Positions 9,601 to 15,627 of a DNA stretch of 64,000 nt are shown here, piece by piece (within the stretch, counting starts at the first letter, position 1; every line of letters begins with the position of its first letter). The DNA lies in assembly GCA_902774365.1 (NCBI GenBank), contig CACYHX010000005.1:62001-126000 (forward strand), written 5' to 3'. The stretch comes from an uncultured Bacteroidia bacterium (GTDB lineage Bacteria > Bacteroidota > Bacteroidia > Bacteroidales > F082). The notes under the pieces were generated by a model. The model searched no databases. It was not told the origin of the DNA and saw nothing but the letters and a program-made list of their open reading frames with translations. A program made the position numbers and the translations under genes.

Positions 9601-11375
9601 CCAATGGCGTTGAAGGTTATACAGCCAACAACTATATGTATTTCCTCATTAAATATTATGACTATCTCAACTACCATTATGGAATGGATCCTCAGGACCA
9701 ATATGTCATTTTGCCCAGGATGGAGAATATTGGCAACCTGCAAATGAAGTTCTCTGGTTTGGGCGAAAAGAACAACTATTGGACCGACTTCAATTGTCAG
9801 GTCAAAGTCGGTGTTTTTGACGACAACGATGCTTTCCATCTGATACGCACGGTTGAGACCTCCAGGACGGGCTATTTTGGCAATTATCTGGTCACATTCG
9901 ATGGATATGAAGGCTCCGGACGCATTGCTTTCCTCGTGGAGACTCCTCAACAGTTCGGAGGGAGGTGCTATTCAAGTTTGGTGAAGATTGATAATGTATC
10001 CGTTACTCCGAAAGTCAGCTACAAGAAGTTCATCGCCGATGGCAACTGGAGCGATGCTTCCTGCTGGGAAAACGGCGAGATGCCCACTTCCGCTTCCGAC
10101 AATGTGCTGATTAGTGCCGCTGCGGTGATTCCGAGCGACTGCGTTGCCGTGTGCGGTACCATTGAGTTTGACGGCAACGGTGCCAGCATCACCATCGAGG
10201 ACGGCGGACAGTTGAAACACAACAATAGTGGGGTTCATGCTACGATGAAGAAACACATAGACCCCTATACGGAAGGCGAACGAGACCAATGGAACCTGAT
10301 AGCTATGCCTGTCGTGGATGAAGTATATTTCTATGACGTGGAAAATATTAATTCGGGAGCGTATGACCTCTATTACTTCGACCAGAAATACGAAGGAGCG
10401 GAATGGCGGAACCAAGAAAACTATGAGACGAATTGGTATTATCTTACCCCGAAGAAAGGCTACCTCTATGCCAATGCGGAAGAGGTCACCTTGGAGGTCG
10501 ACGGGGAATTGTTCCCTGCCAATGCCGACCAGTCGGTTTCGCTTGACTATGTCGAGGGGAAGAGCCGGACGGGTTGGAACCTCATCGGTAATCCTTTCGC
10601 CTGTCAGGCCTATCTGGCCAATGGCATGGCGTATTATAGGATGAATGCAGGGGGTACGGCTATCGAGTCGGCCATGGCTGGCACGGCTATCGCACCCATG
10701 GAAGGCGTGTTTGTGAAGGCTTCGGGCAGCGGTCAGACTGCCGTTTTCACCACAACGCAGCAACGCGGCGATGGCCATTTGAACATCCGTCTGAGTCATA
10801 ATGAAGGCCGTGCTATCGACAATGCCATCATGGGCTTCGGTGAGGGTGGCTCGCTGCTGAAAGTTCAGCTCATGTCGAATGCCTCCGAGATTTATTTCAC
10901 CGAAAACGACAAGGACTATTCAATCATCAGCGCCGGACAAATCGGCGAGCAACCGCTCAATTTCACGACGTCGGAGGACGGCAACTATACGCTGACATTC
11001 AGCCTTGCGGAAGTGAGACTGTCCTACCTCTACCTCATCGACAACATGACGGGCGCCGACGTCGACCTGCTTGAAACGCCGACCTATACCTTCAACGCCA
11101 AGTCGACCGACTATGAGAGCCGCTTCAAGCTCGTGTTTGCCACCATCGGCGAGGCGGATGGCGACGATGACTTCGCCTTCTTCAGCAACGGCAACTGGGT
11201 GGTCGTCAACGAAGGCGAGGCTGTCATTCAGGTCATCGACATGAACGGCCGCATCCTGAGCAGCGAGACCATCAACGGTAGCGCCCAAGTCAAGGTGAAC
11301 GCCGCTTGCGGACTCTATGTGATGCACCTTGTGAATGGCGAAAAGGTGAAGACGCAGAAGATTGTGGTTCAATAA
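3693..11375 (+). CDS. Giant secreted fibronectin type III / jelly-roll protein with T9SS sorting domain
   Basis: About 2560 residues from the ATG at 3693 (MKTLQRF). The frame also offers GTG 3666 and ATG 3687, but 3693 gives the most compact signal peptide (LFLSLLLMASLLAPARMMGQ). The body alternates beta-rich adhesion-like modules. At least eight FN3-type repeats are marked by the motif TYYVYLRSACG / YYVYVRAKNG / YYVQVRANCG followed by SxWS. Between them are choice-of-anchor-like modules with FDSY...P.GW starts and IDNV.V ends. Near residues 2100-2350 is a parallel-beta segment (GNWSDASCWENGEMP, GWNLIGNPF). The end (VIDMNGRIL...GLYVMHL..GEKVKTQKIVVQ) is a type A T9SS C-terminal signal. It is probably surface-exposed or released. 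No catalytic motif was found, and the role is inferred as adhesion or binding. It stands alone between two terminators. Confidence 0.9.
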   Translation: MKTLQRFTGWNRLFLSLLLMASLLAPARMMGQEELTVHDSYSSSSDVPIHGEYCNYYLKAEFVIPATDLAVMDGASIINLKFYASQSFVLWGDANFCVFLKEVDNTKVSSFTGMEDATIVYEGPLSVVDYQMEVPFTTNFEYHGGNLLLGFYNTVKGTSSYVSWNGRSVSYTSATYGWGNSSLAGITSGGLQSFIPKTTFTYVNLGDCPKPIYVSTDVLGNRKAQLSWTQFGEVGSWQGVCTTDPDLDPNLATNFEILSNPVELNNLTPSTTYYVYLRSACGNDQYSEWSDVYSFTTLPSCIAPTHLAMTDMTTLSWTAGDEDQTNWDIFYTNDAEVIPDGTTQATLTHTGAPTFTLSGLDGSLTYYAYVRANCGDGDVSAWSNVVSFNPSSAPQLTVHDGTVTNNVMPINGNAGMGYTNTEFVIRAEELSAMNDSYISEIVFYGQGDTYSWQNRRYQVFMKEIAGTTLSTFVGYDETDVVYSGKMDYSYYDDIMTVKLDKPYHYNGGNLLVGFYTLGTTSSYNTSTVNWEGETVVGASLYGYKSSSGSTFTCVQQNFSPKTTFTFSGMLSPSSIHASYIGMHTASLNWTPNSSYIGTTTGWELVYSPVAGFAPNTVSPVVINGGDNTSCDLAGLTPNTIYYVYVRAKNGDAFSPWSECYAFLTAEYNPILLNDDNPYYYDGFDEETLAWSMANGGNHWMQGRSTCVSAPYAMYLSVSHSFIIDLSIATKSYVYKTFELEGGKQYEVSFDWRCKPLHSSTDFFEFRIYPAGVIFEAGEYPTGASAILSSLLEGSSKYLWYDHYETFQIPEGEGGSYVVVFSWKSDQYGSGGYYYDNSAAFDNFLINVYQGEAPRPTPPQPEPTEVTLPMEELEVEPTAWQIIYSTDPELDPYTLDLSEFPDNLPEGVLGVETTDAVPALQGLDPETGYYVYVRAIYPPIKKDEEERVFSRWSEQITFTTAVSCFPVEDLEATTVTADNVTLAWNTDEQQPSANAPATWNVRYKKDVQAGTITTYTFNDGKNPAAYVENWSVKNGSLISAGYTDNNCIGFEIQLPCVVSFDAEGISANVNYEVKACYDPQGNSVMASMNGTAVDGVSQPATFDFSDYEGTCYLVVSMSYQAPLLIDNLTLDVPMWTTGTANGNSFTLNDLESKTDYLFAVQAHCGEGDDSQWAPTSFSTAYGNMAIPYEEDFDSYSMGDLPEGWYSIENGQFPIIMDDSEITPHSSENCLVLFGFDESDQYAILPPAENLSSLQMVFWSATPVSQFGQTTFTIGVMTDPEDVTTFEPVKTFTTTSDWTKNVVYFDQYEGQGQYIAIQLVGAVDTGKLLAIDDVEVSEAPSCFLPEALTVTDITAYSAAVSWTPNGEETQWNICIMDMSSIEPDWGQPILVENTPSYTFNNLSLGTSYEARVQAVCAVDDVSDWVETQFNTSFCEPENQCAITYSLEDDYGDGWNGASIDIMKGSTLVASLTIDNGRTYEGSLSLCSGLTYTFVWIQGEYDSECSFTIYDTEGIELLHHDVYSEFDETILLQYDMVCPSCITPSGLAVTEHTVSSAAFSWMASSGVSAWEYEYSSDNEHWSQTQAVEGTPSCVLEGLMPSSSYYFRVRANCGEGDYSKWATLEFDTDCGTINVDAEHPYSENFDAIKGWGYYDNAEHNILPRCWNYINTSENYYGYPSLFGEHPYYYNEGGEGGDGGYYEEGECNHSYSCPTYLRFVASNGACEQYAILPAMSNVNGLQLKFMVHNADFDLYTENVLHIGVMTDPTDASTYTEIQSYLLSIPVYEELCVYFDKYELQPNVDEYYIAFKVDVPEDGMYDIYIDNVSVTVLPSCLAPYELSVDNVGENDATLTWAPNGDETAWQVRYSSDKVNWTIVDYTEAEPGQTVTELLDNLAHNTLYYVQVRANCGGSYSDWSRQNKFRTDCSSGYQDVPFFEDFDSYIAFDDRMPQCWTYINASNSTQYPTNQSYPVISNGVEGYTANNYMYFLIKYYDYLNYHYGMDPQDQYVILPRMENIGNLQMKFSGLGEKNNYWTDFNCQVKVGVFDDNDAFHLIRTVETSRTGYFGNYLVTFDGYEGSGRIAFLVETPQQFGGRCYSSLVKIDNVSVTPKVSYKKFIADGNWSDASCWENGEMPTSASDNVLISAAAVIPSDCVAVCGTIEFDGNGASITIEDGGQLKHNNSGVHATMKKHIDPYTEGERDQWNLIAMPVVDEVYFYDVENINSGAYDLYYFDQKYEGAEWRNQENYETNWYYLTPKKGYLYANAEEVTLEVDGELFPANADQSVSLDYVEGKSRTGWNLIGNPFACQAYLANGMAYYRMNAGGTAIESAMAGTAIAPMEGVFVKASGSGQTAVFTTTQQRGDGHLNIRLSHNEGRAIDNAIMGFGEGGSLLKVQLMSNASEIYFTENDKDYSIISAGQIGEQPLNFTTSEDGNYTLTFSLAEVRLSYLYLIDNMTGADVDLLETPTYTFNAKSTDYESRFKLVFATIGEADGDDDFAFFSNGNWVVVNEGEAVIQVIDMNGRILSSETINGSAQVKVNAACGLYVMHLVNGEKVKTQKIVVQ

Positions 11376-11398
11376 GCTGTGACATCATCGCAAGGACA

Positions 11399-11430
11399 AG
11401 CGGGAGGAACAAGTTCTTCCCGCTTTTTTT
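11399..11430 (+). terminator. Terminator after the giant FN3 gene
   Basis: AGCGGGAGGAAC pairs with GTTCTTCCCGCT (one G-T pair), followed by seven T residues. Confidence 0.8.
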
Positions 11431-11451
11431 GTATATTTCATTCACTTTCCC

Positions 11452-11460
11452 TATCTTTGC
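11452..11460 (+). promoter_or_regulatory. -7 box (TATCTTTGC) of the marR-like gene
   Basis: TATCTTTGC lies 39 bp before the ATG at 11499. Confidence 0.6.
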
Positions 11461-11498
11461 ACTTTCATAAAACAAGACAGTCACAAAAATAGGATAAT

Positions 11499-11921
11499 AT
11501 GATTCTTATCAAACAAGCTGGCGTTTACGTCAACATTTTGAATTGCAAACTCAAAAAGCACCTTTCGGAGGTGTTCAAGAAAAACGGCGTCAACCTGACG
11601 GCGGAGCAGTACCTCGTCATGGACACGCTCTGGAACGAAGGCACACTCACCCAACAGGCCATCGCCTTCATCATCCAAAAGGACAAGAACTCGGTGACAC
11701 AGTTCATCGACAACCTGGAGAAGAAAGGCCTCGTCGCCCGCTCGGTGTCGAAGGACGACCGCCGTGTGAACAATATCGTCGTGACCAAGGAAGGCATGGC
11801 TTTGAAAGACTCCACCAAACAGCTGGCCATCGAGACGATGGAAAAGGCCCTCGAAGGCATCCCAGAACAAGATGTGCTGACCTTCGTTGACGTGCTGAAG
11901 AAGGTGTGCGCCAATATTTGA
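11499..11921 (+). CDS. MarR-family winged-helix transcriptional regulator
   Basis: The protein is 140 residues, normal for MarR. Residues about 35-100 hold the winged helix: LTAEQYLVMDTLW, LTQQAIAFIIQKDKNSVTQFIDNLEKKGLVAR (recognition helix) and the wing SVSKDDRRVNNIVVTKEG with the family DxR signature. Helices at both ends would form the dimer interface. It probably binds DNA as a homodimer and responds to a small ligand or oxidation; the ligand cannot be told from the sequence. It is monocistronic with its own promoter, and no transporter or enzyme is adjacent to suggest a target. Confidence 0.9.
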   Translation: MILIKQAGVYVNILNCKLKKHLSEVFKKNGVNLTAEQYLVMDTLWNEGTLTQQAIAFIIQKDKNSVTQFIDNLEKKGLVARSVSKDDRRVNNIVVTKEGMALKDSTKQLAIETMEKALEGIPEQDVLTFVDVLKKVCANI

Positions 11922-11992
11922 CATTTTTCAAGTTTTTTATGTTTATTGGTACGATAATTGAAAGAAATAATACGTTTTAAGACTAAAAAAGA

Positions 11993-12001
11993 TATTTTTG
12001 C
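11993..12001 (+). promoter_or_regulatory. -7 box (TATTTTTGC)
   Basis: TATTTTTGC lies 20 bp before the lipoprotein start at 12022. Confidence 0.65.
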
Positions 12002-12021
12002 ATCCTTAATATTTTAACGTA

Positions 12022-12738
12022 ATGAACAGAATGACAAGATTTTTGATGGCACTCCTCGCTCTGGCTTTGGTCATGCCCTCGTGCAACAAAGGCCCTGGCG
12101 AGGGCGGCACGGGCACGGTGCAAGGCACGGTGATGCTGGTGCATCATCCCGACGATAACTATACCTTGGCGTCCGACACCATGGTGGCGGCCAAGACCGA
12201 CGTCTTCATCGTCTATGGCGACGAGAACTACTTCGGCGACGATGTGGAGACTGGTGCCGACGGCGGCTATCAGTTTGAATACCTGCTCCCCGGCGAATAT
12301 ACGGTGTATGCCTATTCCATCCTGCCTTCGGGCGAGAAGGTGGCGGTGAGCGAGACGGTCACCTTGGCGCGTGGCGCCGTGGCGAAGGTGCCTACCCTCT
12401 ACATCCACGACGGCAAGGCCTACGGCACCTCCATCGTGAAAGGCCGTGTGCATGCCTCCTATTGGCACAACGGCACCTACCGCGGCGAAGGCTGGGCCTG
12501 CGAGCATCGTGTCTATATCCGTAGGGTGGGAGAGGACATCCCCTTCGACGACACCCGCGTGGGCCCCGACGGTTACTTCGCCTTCCAGAAGTTGCAACCG
12601 GGCAACTACGAGGTCTTTACCGCCTCCGACAACGTCAACACGGAGATTCCCGAGTTCGTCTTCCAAAGCATCACGGTGGACGAAGCGGGACAAATCTATG
12701 AACTGCCTGAGCAGTTTGAGGTGGCAATTAATGTGTGA
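12022..12738 (+). CDS. Lipoprotein with carboxypeptidase-regulatory-like / prealbumin-like beta domains
   Basis: 238 residues with a signal sequence and lipobox MPSC; Cys21 would be lipidated. A low-complexity GPGEGGTG linker follows. The rest reads as two beta-sandwich modules of the carboxypeptidase-regulatory (CarboxypepD_reg-like) type: G(T)VQGTVML...GADGGYQFEYLLPGEYTVYAYS, and SIVKGRVHASYW...GPDGYFAFQKLQPGNYEVFTAS. These are non-catalytic modules common in Bacteroidota outer-membrane and surface lipoproteins. It probably sits at the outer membrane. It is followed by short tandem repeats (12744-12865) and then a small secreted protein. The specific role is unknown. Confidence 0.75.
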   Translation: MNRMTRFLMALLALALVMPSCNKGPGEGGTGTVQGTVMLVHHPDDNYTLASDTMVAAKTDVFIVYGDENYFGDDVETGADGGYQFEYLLPGEYTVYAYSILPSGEKVAVSETVTLARGAVAKVPTLYIHDGKAYGTSIVKGRVHASYWHNGTYRGEGWACEHRVYIRRVGEDIPFDDTRVGPDGYFAFQKLQPGNYEVFTASDNVNTEIPEFVFQSITVDEAGQIYELPEQFEVAINV

Positions 12739-12743
12739 GGTAG

Positions 12744-12777
12744 GAATTGAGAATTGAGAATTGAGAATTGAGAATTG
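12744..12777. repeat. Heptamer tandem repeat (GAATTGA)n
   Basis: About five near-perfect copies of a 7-bp unit containing CAATTG/GAATTG. The unit family recurs at 44332-44371 and 57976-58027. Confidence 0.9.
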
Positions 12778-12813
12778 TAGGGCTGTCACAATGTGGCAGC
12801 CGATAAATGACGG

Positions 12814-12865
12814 TTGAATCTTGAAATCTTGAAATCTTTGAATCTTTGAATCTTTGAATCTGAAA
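12814..12865. repeat. Octamer tandem repeat (GAATCTTT)n
   Basis: Degenerate then perfect 8-bp units lie directly upstream of the gene at 12877. The complement family occurs at 59651-59683. Confidence 0.85.
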
Positions 12866-12876
12866 TCCATCTGATT

Positions 12877-13305
12877 ATGAAACGATTAGTGATATTATTG
12901 GCCTTCTTTGCCCTGAGCTTTGGGGCCATGGCGCAGGCGGTATCCGACGCCACCATCGCCAAGCGCGAGAACCGCAAGGGCATGGTGCTGAAGGAATGGA
13001 ACACGCCCGCGGGCGACAAGCGCGCCTTCCTCGACCGCAAGACGACCTACGACGAGTTGGGCCGTAAGATCGAGGAAATCGAGTATGCCAGCTATGGCCA
13101 GAAGTGGCGCGTGGTGAGCGAATATCCCGCCAACAGCGACATCAGCGCCAAGGTGCTGCGCGAAATCGAGTACAACGACCGCGACAAGGTGGTGCGCATC
13201 CGTAAGTACGAGTACGACGAGGACGGCTCCAAGGTACGCCAGCTCAACTACTACCCGAACGGCAAGCTCGAGTCAGTGAAGACCTTCGAATACGTGCCCA
13301 AATAA
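12877..13305 (+). CDS. Small secreted protein of unknown function
   Basis: 142 residues with a clear signal peptide (LVILLAFFALSFGAMAQA). The mature part contains repeated short motifs with Tyr and charged residues (TTYDELGRKIEEIEYASYG, REIEYNDRDKVVRIRKYEYDEDGS, QLNYYPNGKLESVKTFEY). These resemble the strands of toxin-antitoxin-like MORN or YD/RHS-type repeats, each about 20 residues. I cannot name a family. The gene ends 6 bp before the VTC-domain gene, so it is probably the first gene of that operon, which would make it a periplasmic or outer-membrane accessory. Confidence 0.7.
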   Translation: MKRLVILLAFFALSFGAMAQAVSDATIAKRENRKGMVLKEWNTPAGDKRAFLDRKTTYDELGRKIEEIEYASYGQKWRVVSEYPANSDISAKVLREIEYNDRDKVVRIRKYEYDEDGSKVRQLNYYPNGKLESVKTFEYVPK

Positions 13306-13311
13306 GGCTTC

Positions 13312-14073
13312 ATGGAGGACATTATCGGCATAGTGCAAGGCATGGCGCCCATCACGCTCGACGAGATGAGCGGCGTGAAGCTGATGAACCGCATCGACAC
13401 GAAGTATGTGGTGACAGAGACGCAACTGCGCGACATCCTCATGCGCATCCGCGATGCCTACTATGCCCAGGAGGTGGAAGGGAACCGACTCTCGCCGTAC
13501 AGCACGGTGTATTACGACACGCCCGAGCTGACGATGTATCTCATCCACCACGACCGCCATCTGGTGCGCGACAAGGTGCGGGTGCGTACCTATGTCGACT
13601 CACACCTGACCTTCTGCGAGGTGAAGCACAAGAACAACAAAGGGCGCACGAAGAAGAAACGCATTGAGGTGGAGCCCATCGCCAACATCCTCGACAACCC
13701 TGAGGCAGCAGCGTTCCTGGCAGAGAAGCAGCCTTATCCCATCGACACATTGAGTCCGCACCTCGTCACCATCTTCGACCGTTTCACCCTGGTGAACTAC
13801 GACAAGACCGAGCGTCTCACCATCGACTGCAACCTGCGCTTCGAGAACCTGCGCAGCGGCAACACCGCCTCGATGGCCCCTCTTGCCGTGATGGAACTCA
13901 AGCAAGACGGTCGCGCCCACTCGCTGCTCAAAGACGTGCTCTTCGACATGAGAATCAGGCCGTTCAAGGTCAGCAAATACTGCATCGGCACCTGCCTGAC
14001 CCAACCCTCGGTGAAGCAGAACCGGTTTAAGAAGAAACTACGTAGAATTGAAAAGCTGAAAGCCAACAATTAA
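13312..14073 (+). CDS. VTC-domain (polyphosphate polymerase-like) protein
   Basis: 253 residues with VTC / triphosphate-tunnel features: basic and acidic strands such as RIDTKYVV (near residue 25), RVRTY, the EVKHKNNKGRTKKKRIEVE stretch (about residues 103-122), and a later AVMELKQDGR strand. In yeast Vtc4 this tunnel domain polymerises polyphosphate. In bacteria, the domain is commonly found next to DUF4956 membrane proteins, as here, and with CotH-type or DUF2490 genes. It is cytosolic. I infer phosphoryl-substrate binding, not a proven reaction. The gene is 28 bp upstream of the DUF4956 gene. Confidence 0.85.
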   Translation: MEDIIGIVQGMAPITLDEMSGVKLMNRIDTKYVVTETQLRDILMRIRDAYYAQEVEGNRLSPYSTVYYDTPELTMYLIHHDRHLVRDKVRVRTYVDSHLTFCEVKHKNNKGRTKKKRIEVEPIANILDNPEAAAFLAEKQPYPIDTLSPHLVTIFDRFTLVNYDKTERLTIDCNLRFENLRSGNTASMAPLAVMELKQDGRAHSLLKDVLFDMRIRPFKVSKYCIGTCLTQPSVKQNRFKKKLRRIEKLKANN

Positions 14074-14101
14074 ACAGTTAAACAAACAACAATTAAACAA
14101 T

Positions 14102-14830
14102 ATGAACCTACTACAAATCAACCTCCAGGACTTCGACCCCGACATCGCGCGCGAGTTTGGCGCCGGTGCCTCTGGGATGGATTTCCTCGGCGTGTCGCTC
14201 TTCGACGGGCAGAGCCTCTTGACGACCTTGATCCGCTTCGTGTTCAACCTCCTCGTCTGCTGGGTCATCATCCATTTCTTCTATTACAAGAAGGCCAACC
14301 GCAAGGACTATTACTTCACCTTCCTCATGTTCGCCGTGGTCATCTTCCTCATCATCTCTCTGATGGAGAACATGAAGATGAACATCGCCTACGCCTTGGG
14401 TCTCTTCGCCATCTTCGGCATGATACGTTACCGAACGGAGACCATCAAGATCCGCGAGATGACCTACCTCTTCGTGGTGATGGGTCTCAGCATCGTCAAC
14501 GGCATGGCACTCTCAACGAGTTACGCCGAGCTGCTTATGGTCAACCTGCTGACGGTGATCGTCGTCTGGATTTTGGACGGCACCAGGCTGTTGAAGCACA
14601 CGGCTACGAAGATCGTCCTTTACGACCGTATCGAGAACACCAAACACGGCAAGGAGGAAGACCTGAAAGCCGACCTCATCGAGCGCACGGGTTTGGATAT
14701 CAGCAAGGTGGAAGTCGGCCATATCGACTACCTGCGCGACGTGGCCTATGTGAAGGTGTATTACAAGCCTATCGACGGCGAGGTGAATACGATTGATACG
14801 ATTACTAAGTTGAAAGATTTCGAGGTGTAG
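14102..14830 (+). CDS. DUF4956-type integral membrane protein
   Basis: 242 residues. Three to four hydrophobic segments lie in residues about 40-155 (LIRFVFNLLVCWVIIHFFYY, YFTFLMFAVVIFLIISLM, IAYALGLFAIFGMIRYR, LFVVMGLSIVNGMALS). The AIFGMIRYRTETIKIREMTYLF segment is the conserved signature I associate with this family. A soluble C-terminal domain follows (about 180-242). It always tends to pair with VTC-domain genes; the two are probably one membrane-linked polyphosphate or related system. The stop codon TAG shares its last G with the GTG start of the next gene. Confidence 0.8.
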   Translation: MNLLQINLQDFDPDIAREFGAGASGMDFLGVSLFDGQSLLTTLIRFVFNLLVCWVIIHFFYYKKANRKDYYFTFLMFAVVIFLIISLMENMKMNIAYALGLFAIFGMIRYRTETIKIREMTYLFVVMGLSIVNGMALSTSYAELLMVNLLTVIVVWILDGTRLLKHTATKIVLYDRIENTKHGKEEDLKADLIERTGLDISKVEVGHIDYLRDVAYVKVYYKPIDGEVNTIDTITKLKDFEV

Positions 14831-15507
14831 TGAAGAGACTGCTACTCATAGTATTCCTTTTGGTCTCGGTTGGCGTCTATGCGCAGAGCGAACGCACGAC
14901 CGACTTCGGCGGCATCGTCTCGGCTGAAGGCGAGGTGGCCTTGGGCGGTCCGTGGGGCCTGTCGGTGGAGGAGGAGCTGCGCTTCGACCACGACTTCACC
15001 CAGTTCGACCGTTGGCTCAACTCGGTGGGCGTGGACTACACCTGCCTGCACAACCGCATGAACATCGGCATCACCGGCGACTACATCCGTCGTCATAACG
15101 ACCGTGGCTACTATGAGAACCGTGGCCGTCTGGGCCTGCAGGTCACCTACACCGAGGAATACCGCCGCTTCAAGTTCCAGGTGCGTAGCAAGGCCATCAG
15201 CACTTTCTTCGACGAACGCACGGGCGAGCATCGCGTCAACCCAAGAATCTATTGGCGCAACCGTTTCAAGGTGACCTACCAGAGGCCCAACAGCCGCTTC
15301 AGGTACGCCCTCTCCACCGAGTTGTTTTGGCTCACCAACGACCCAAAAAACGGCGGCGTCGACAACCTGCGGACGGTGCTTTCGGTGGACTACCGTTTGT
15401 CGAGGCGGCATTATCTCTCGGCTTTCGCCCGCATGGACAACGACCTATGGGTGAAAGAGCCCGTCGACAGGTTTTATATCGGCTTGACCTTCAAGGCGAA
15501 GTATTGA
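14830..15507 (+). CDS. DUF2490-type outer-membrane beta-barrel protein
   Basis: 225 residues from a GTG start that overlaps the preceding stop by one base, with GAGG 5 bp upstream. The signal peptide is LLLIVFLLVSVGVYAQS. The mature protein alternates aromatic and charged beta-strands (LSVEEELRFDHDFTQFDRW, GITGDYIRRHNDRGYYENRGRLGLQ, YRRFKFQVRSKA, RFYIGLTFKAKY) and ends with an aromatic-containing strand, as expected for an outer-membrane barrel. It is the third gene of the VTC operon, placing an envelope component with the cytosolic and inner-membrane ones. Confidence 0.75.
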   Translation: MKRLLLIVFLLVSVGVYAQSERTTDFGGIVSAEGEVALGGPWGLSVEEELRFDHDFTQFDRWLNSVGVDYTCLHNRMNIGITGDYIRRHNDRGYYENRGRLGLQVTYTEEYRRFKFQVRSKAISTFFDERTGEHRVNPRIYWRNRFKVTYQRPNSRFRYALSTELFWLTNDPKNGGVDNLRTVLSVDYRLSRRHYLSAFARMDNDLWVKEPVDRFYIGLTFKAKY

Positions 15508-15536
15508 TTTTGGTCTTAATAATCAACCATTTTTAC

Positions 15537-15575
15537 AACAAAAGCTGTTTTTCTTTGAAAAATGGCTTTTTTGTT
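15537..15575 (+). terminator. Probable terminator after the VTC operon
   Basis: AAAAGCTGTTTTT pairs with AAAAATGGCTTTT (with a G-T pair) and is followed by T residues. Confidence 0.55.
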
Positions 15576-15588
15576 TTCAATAAGTTTC

Positions 15589-15596
15589 TATTTTTG
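15589..15596 (+). promoter_or_regulatory. -7 box (TATTTTTG) of the alpha-2-macroglobulin gene
   Basis: TATTTTTG lies 31 bp before the ATG at 15628. Confidence 0.6.
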
Positions 15597-15627
15597 TAGT
15601 CTGGAAACCATTTAAAACTTTTACGAT

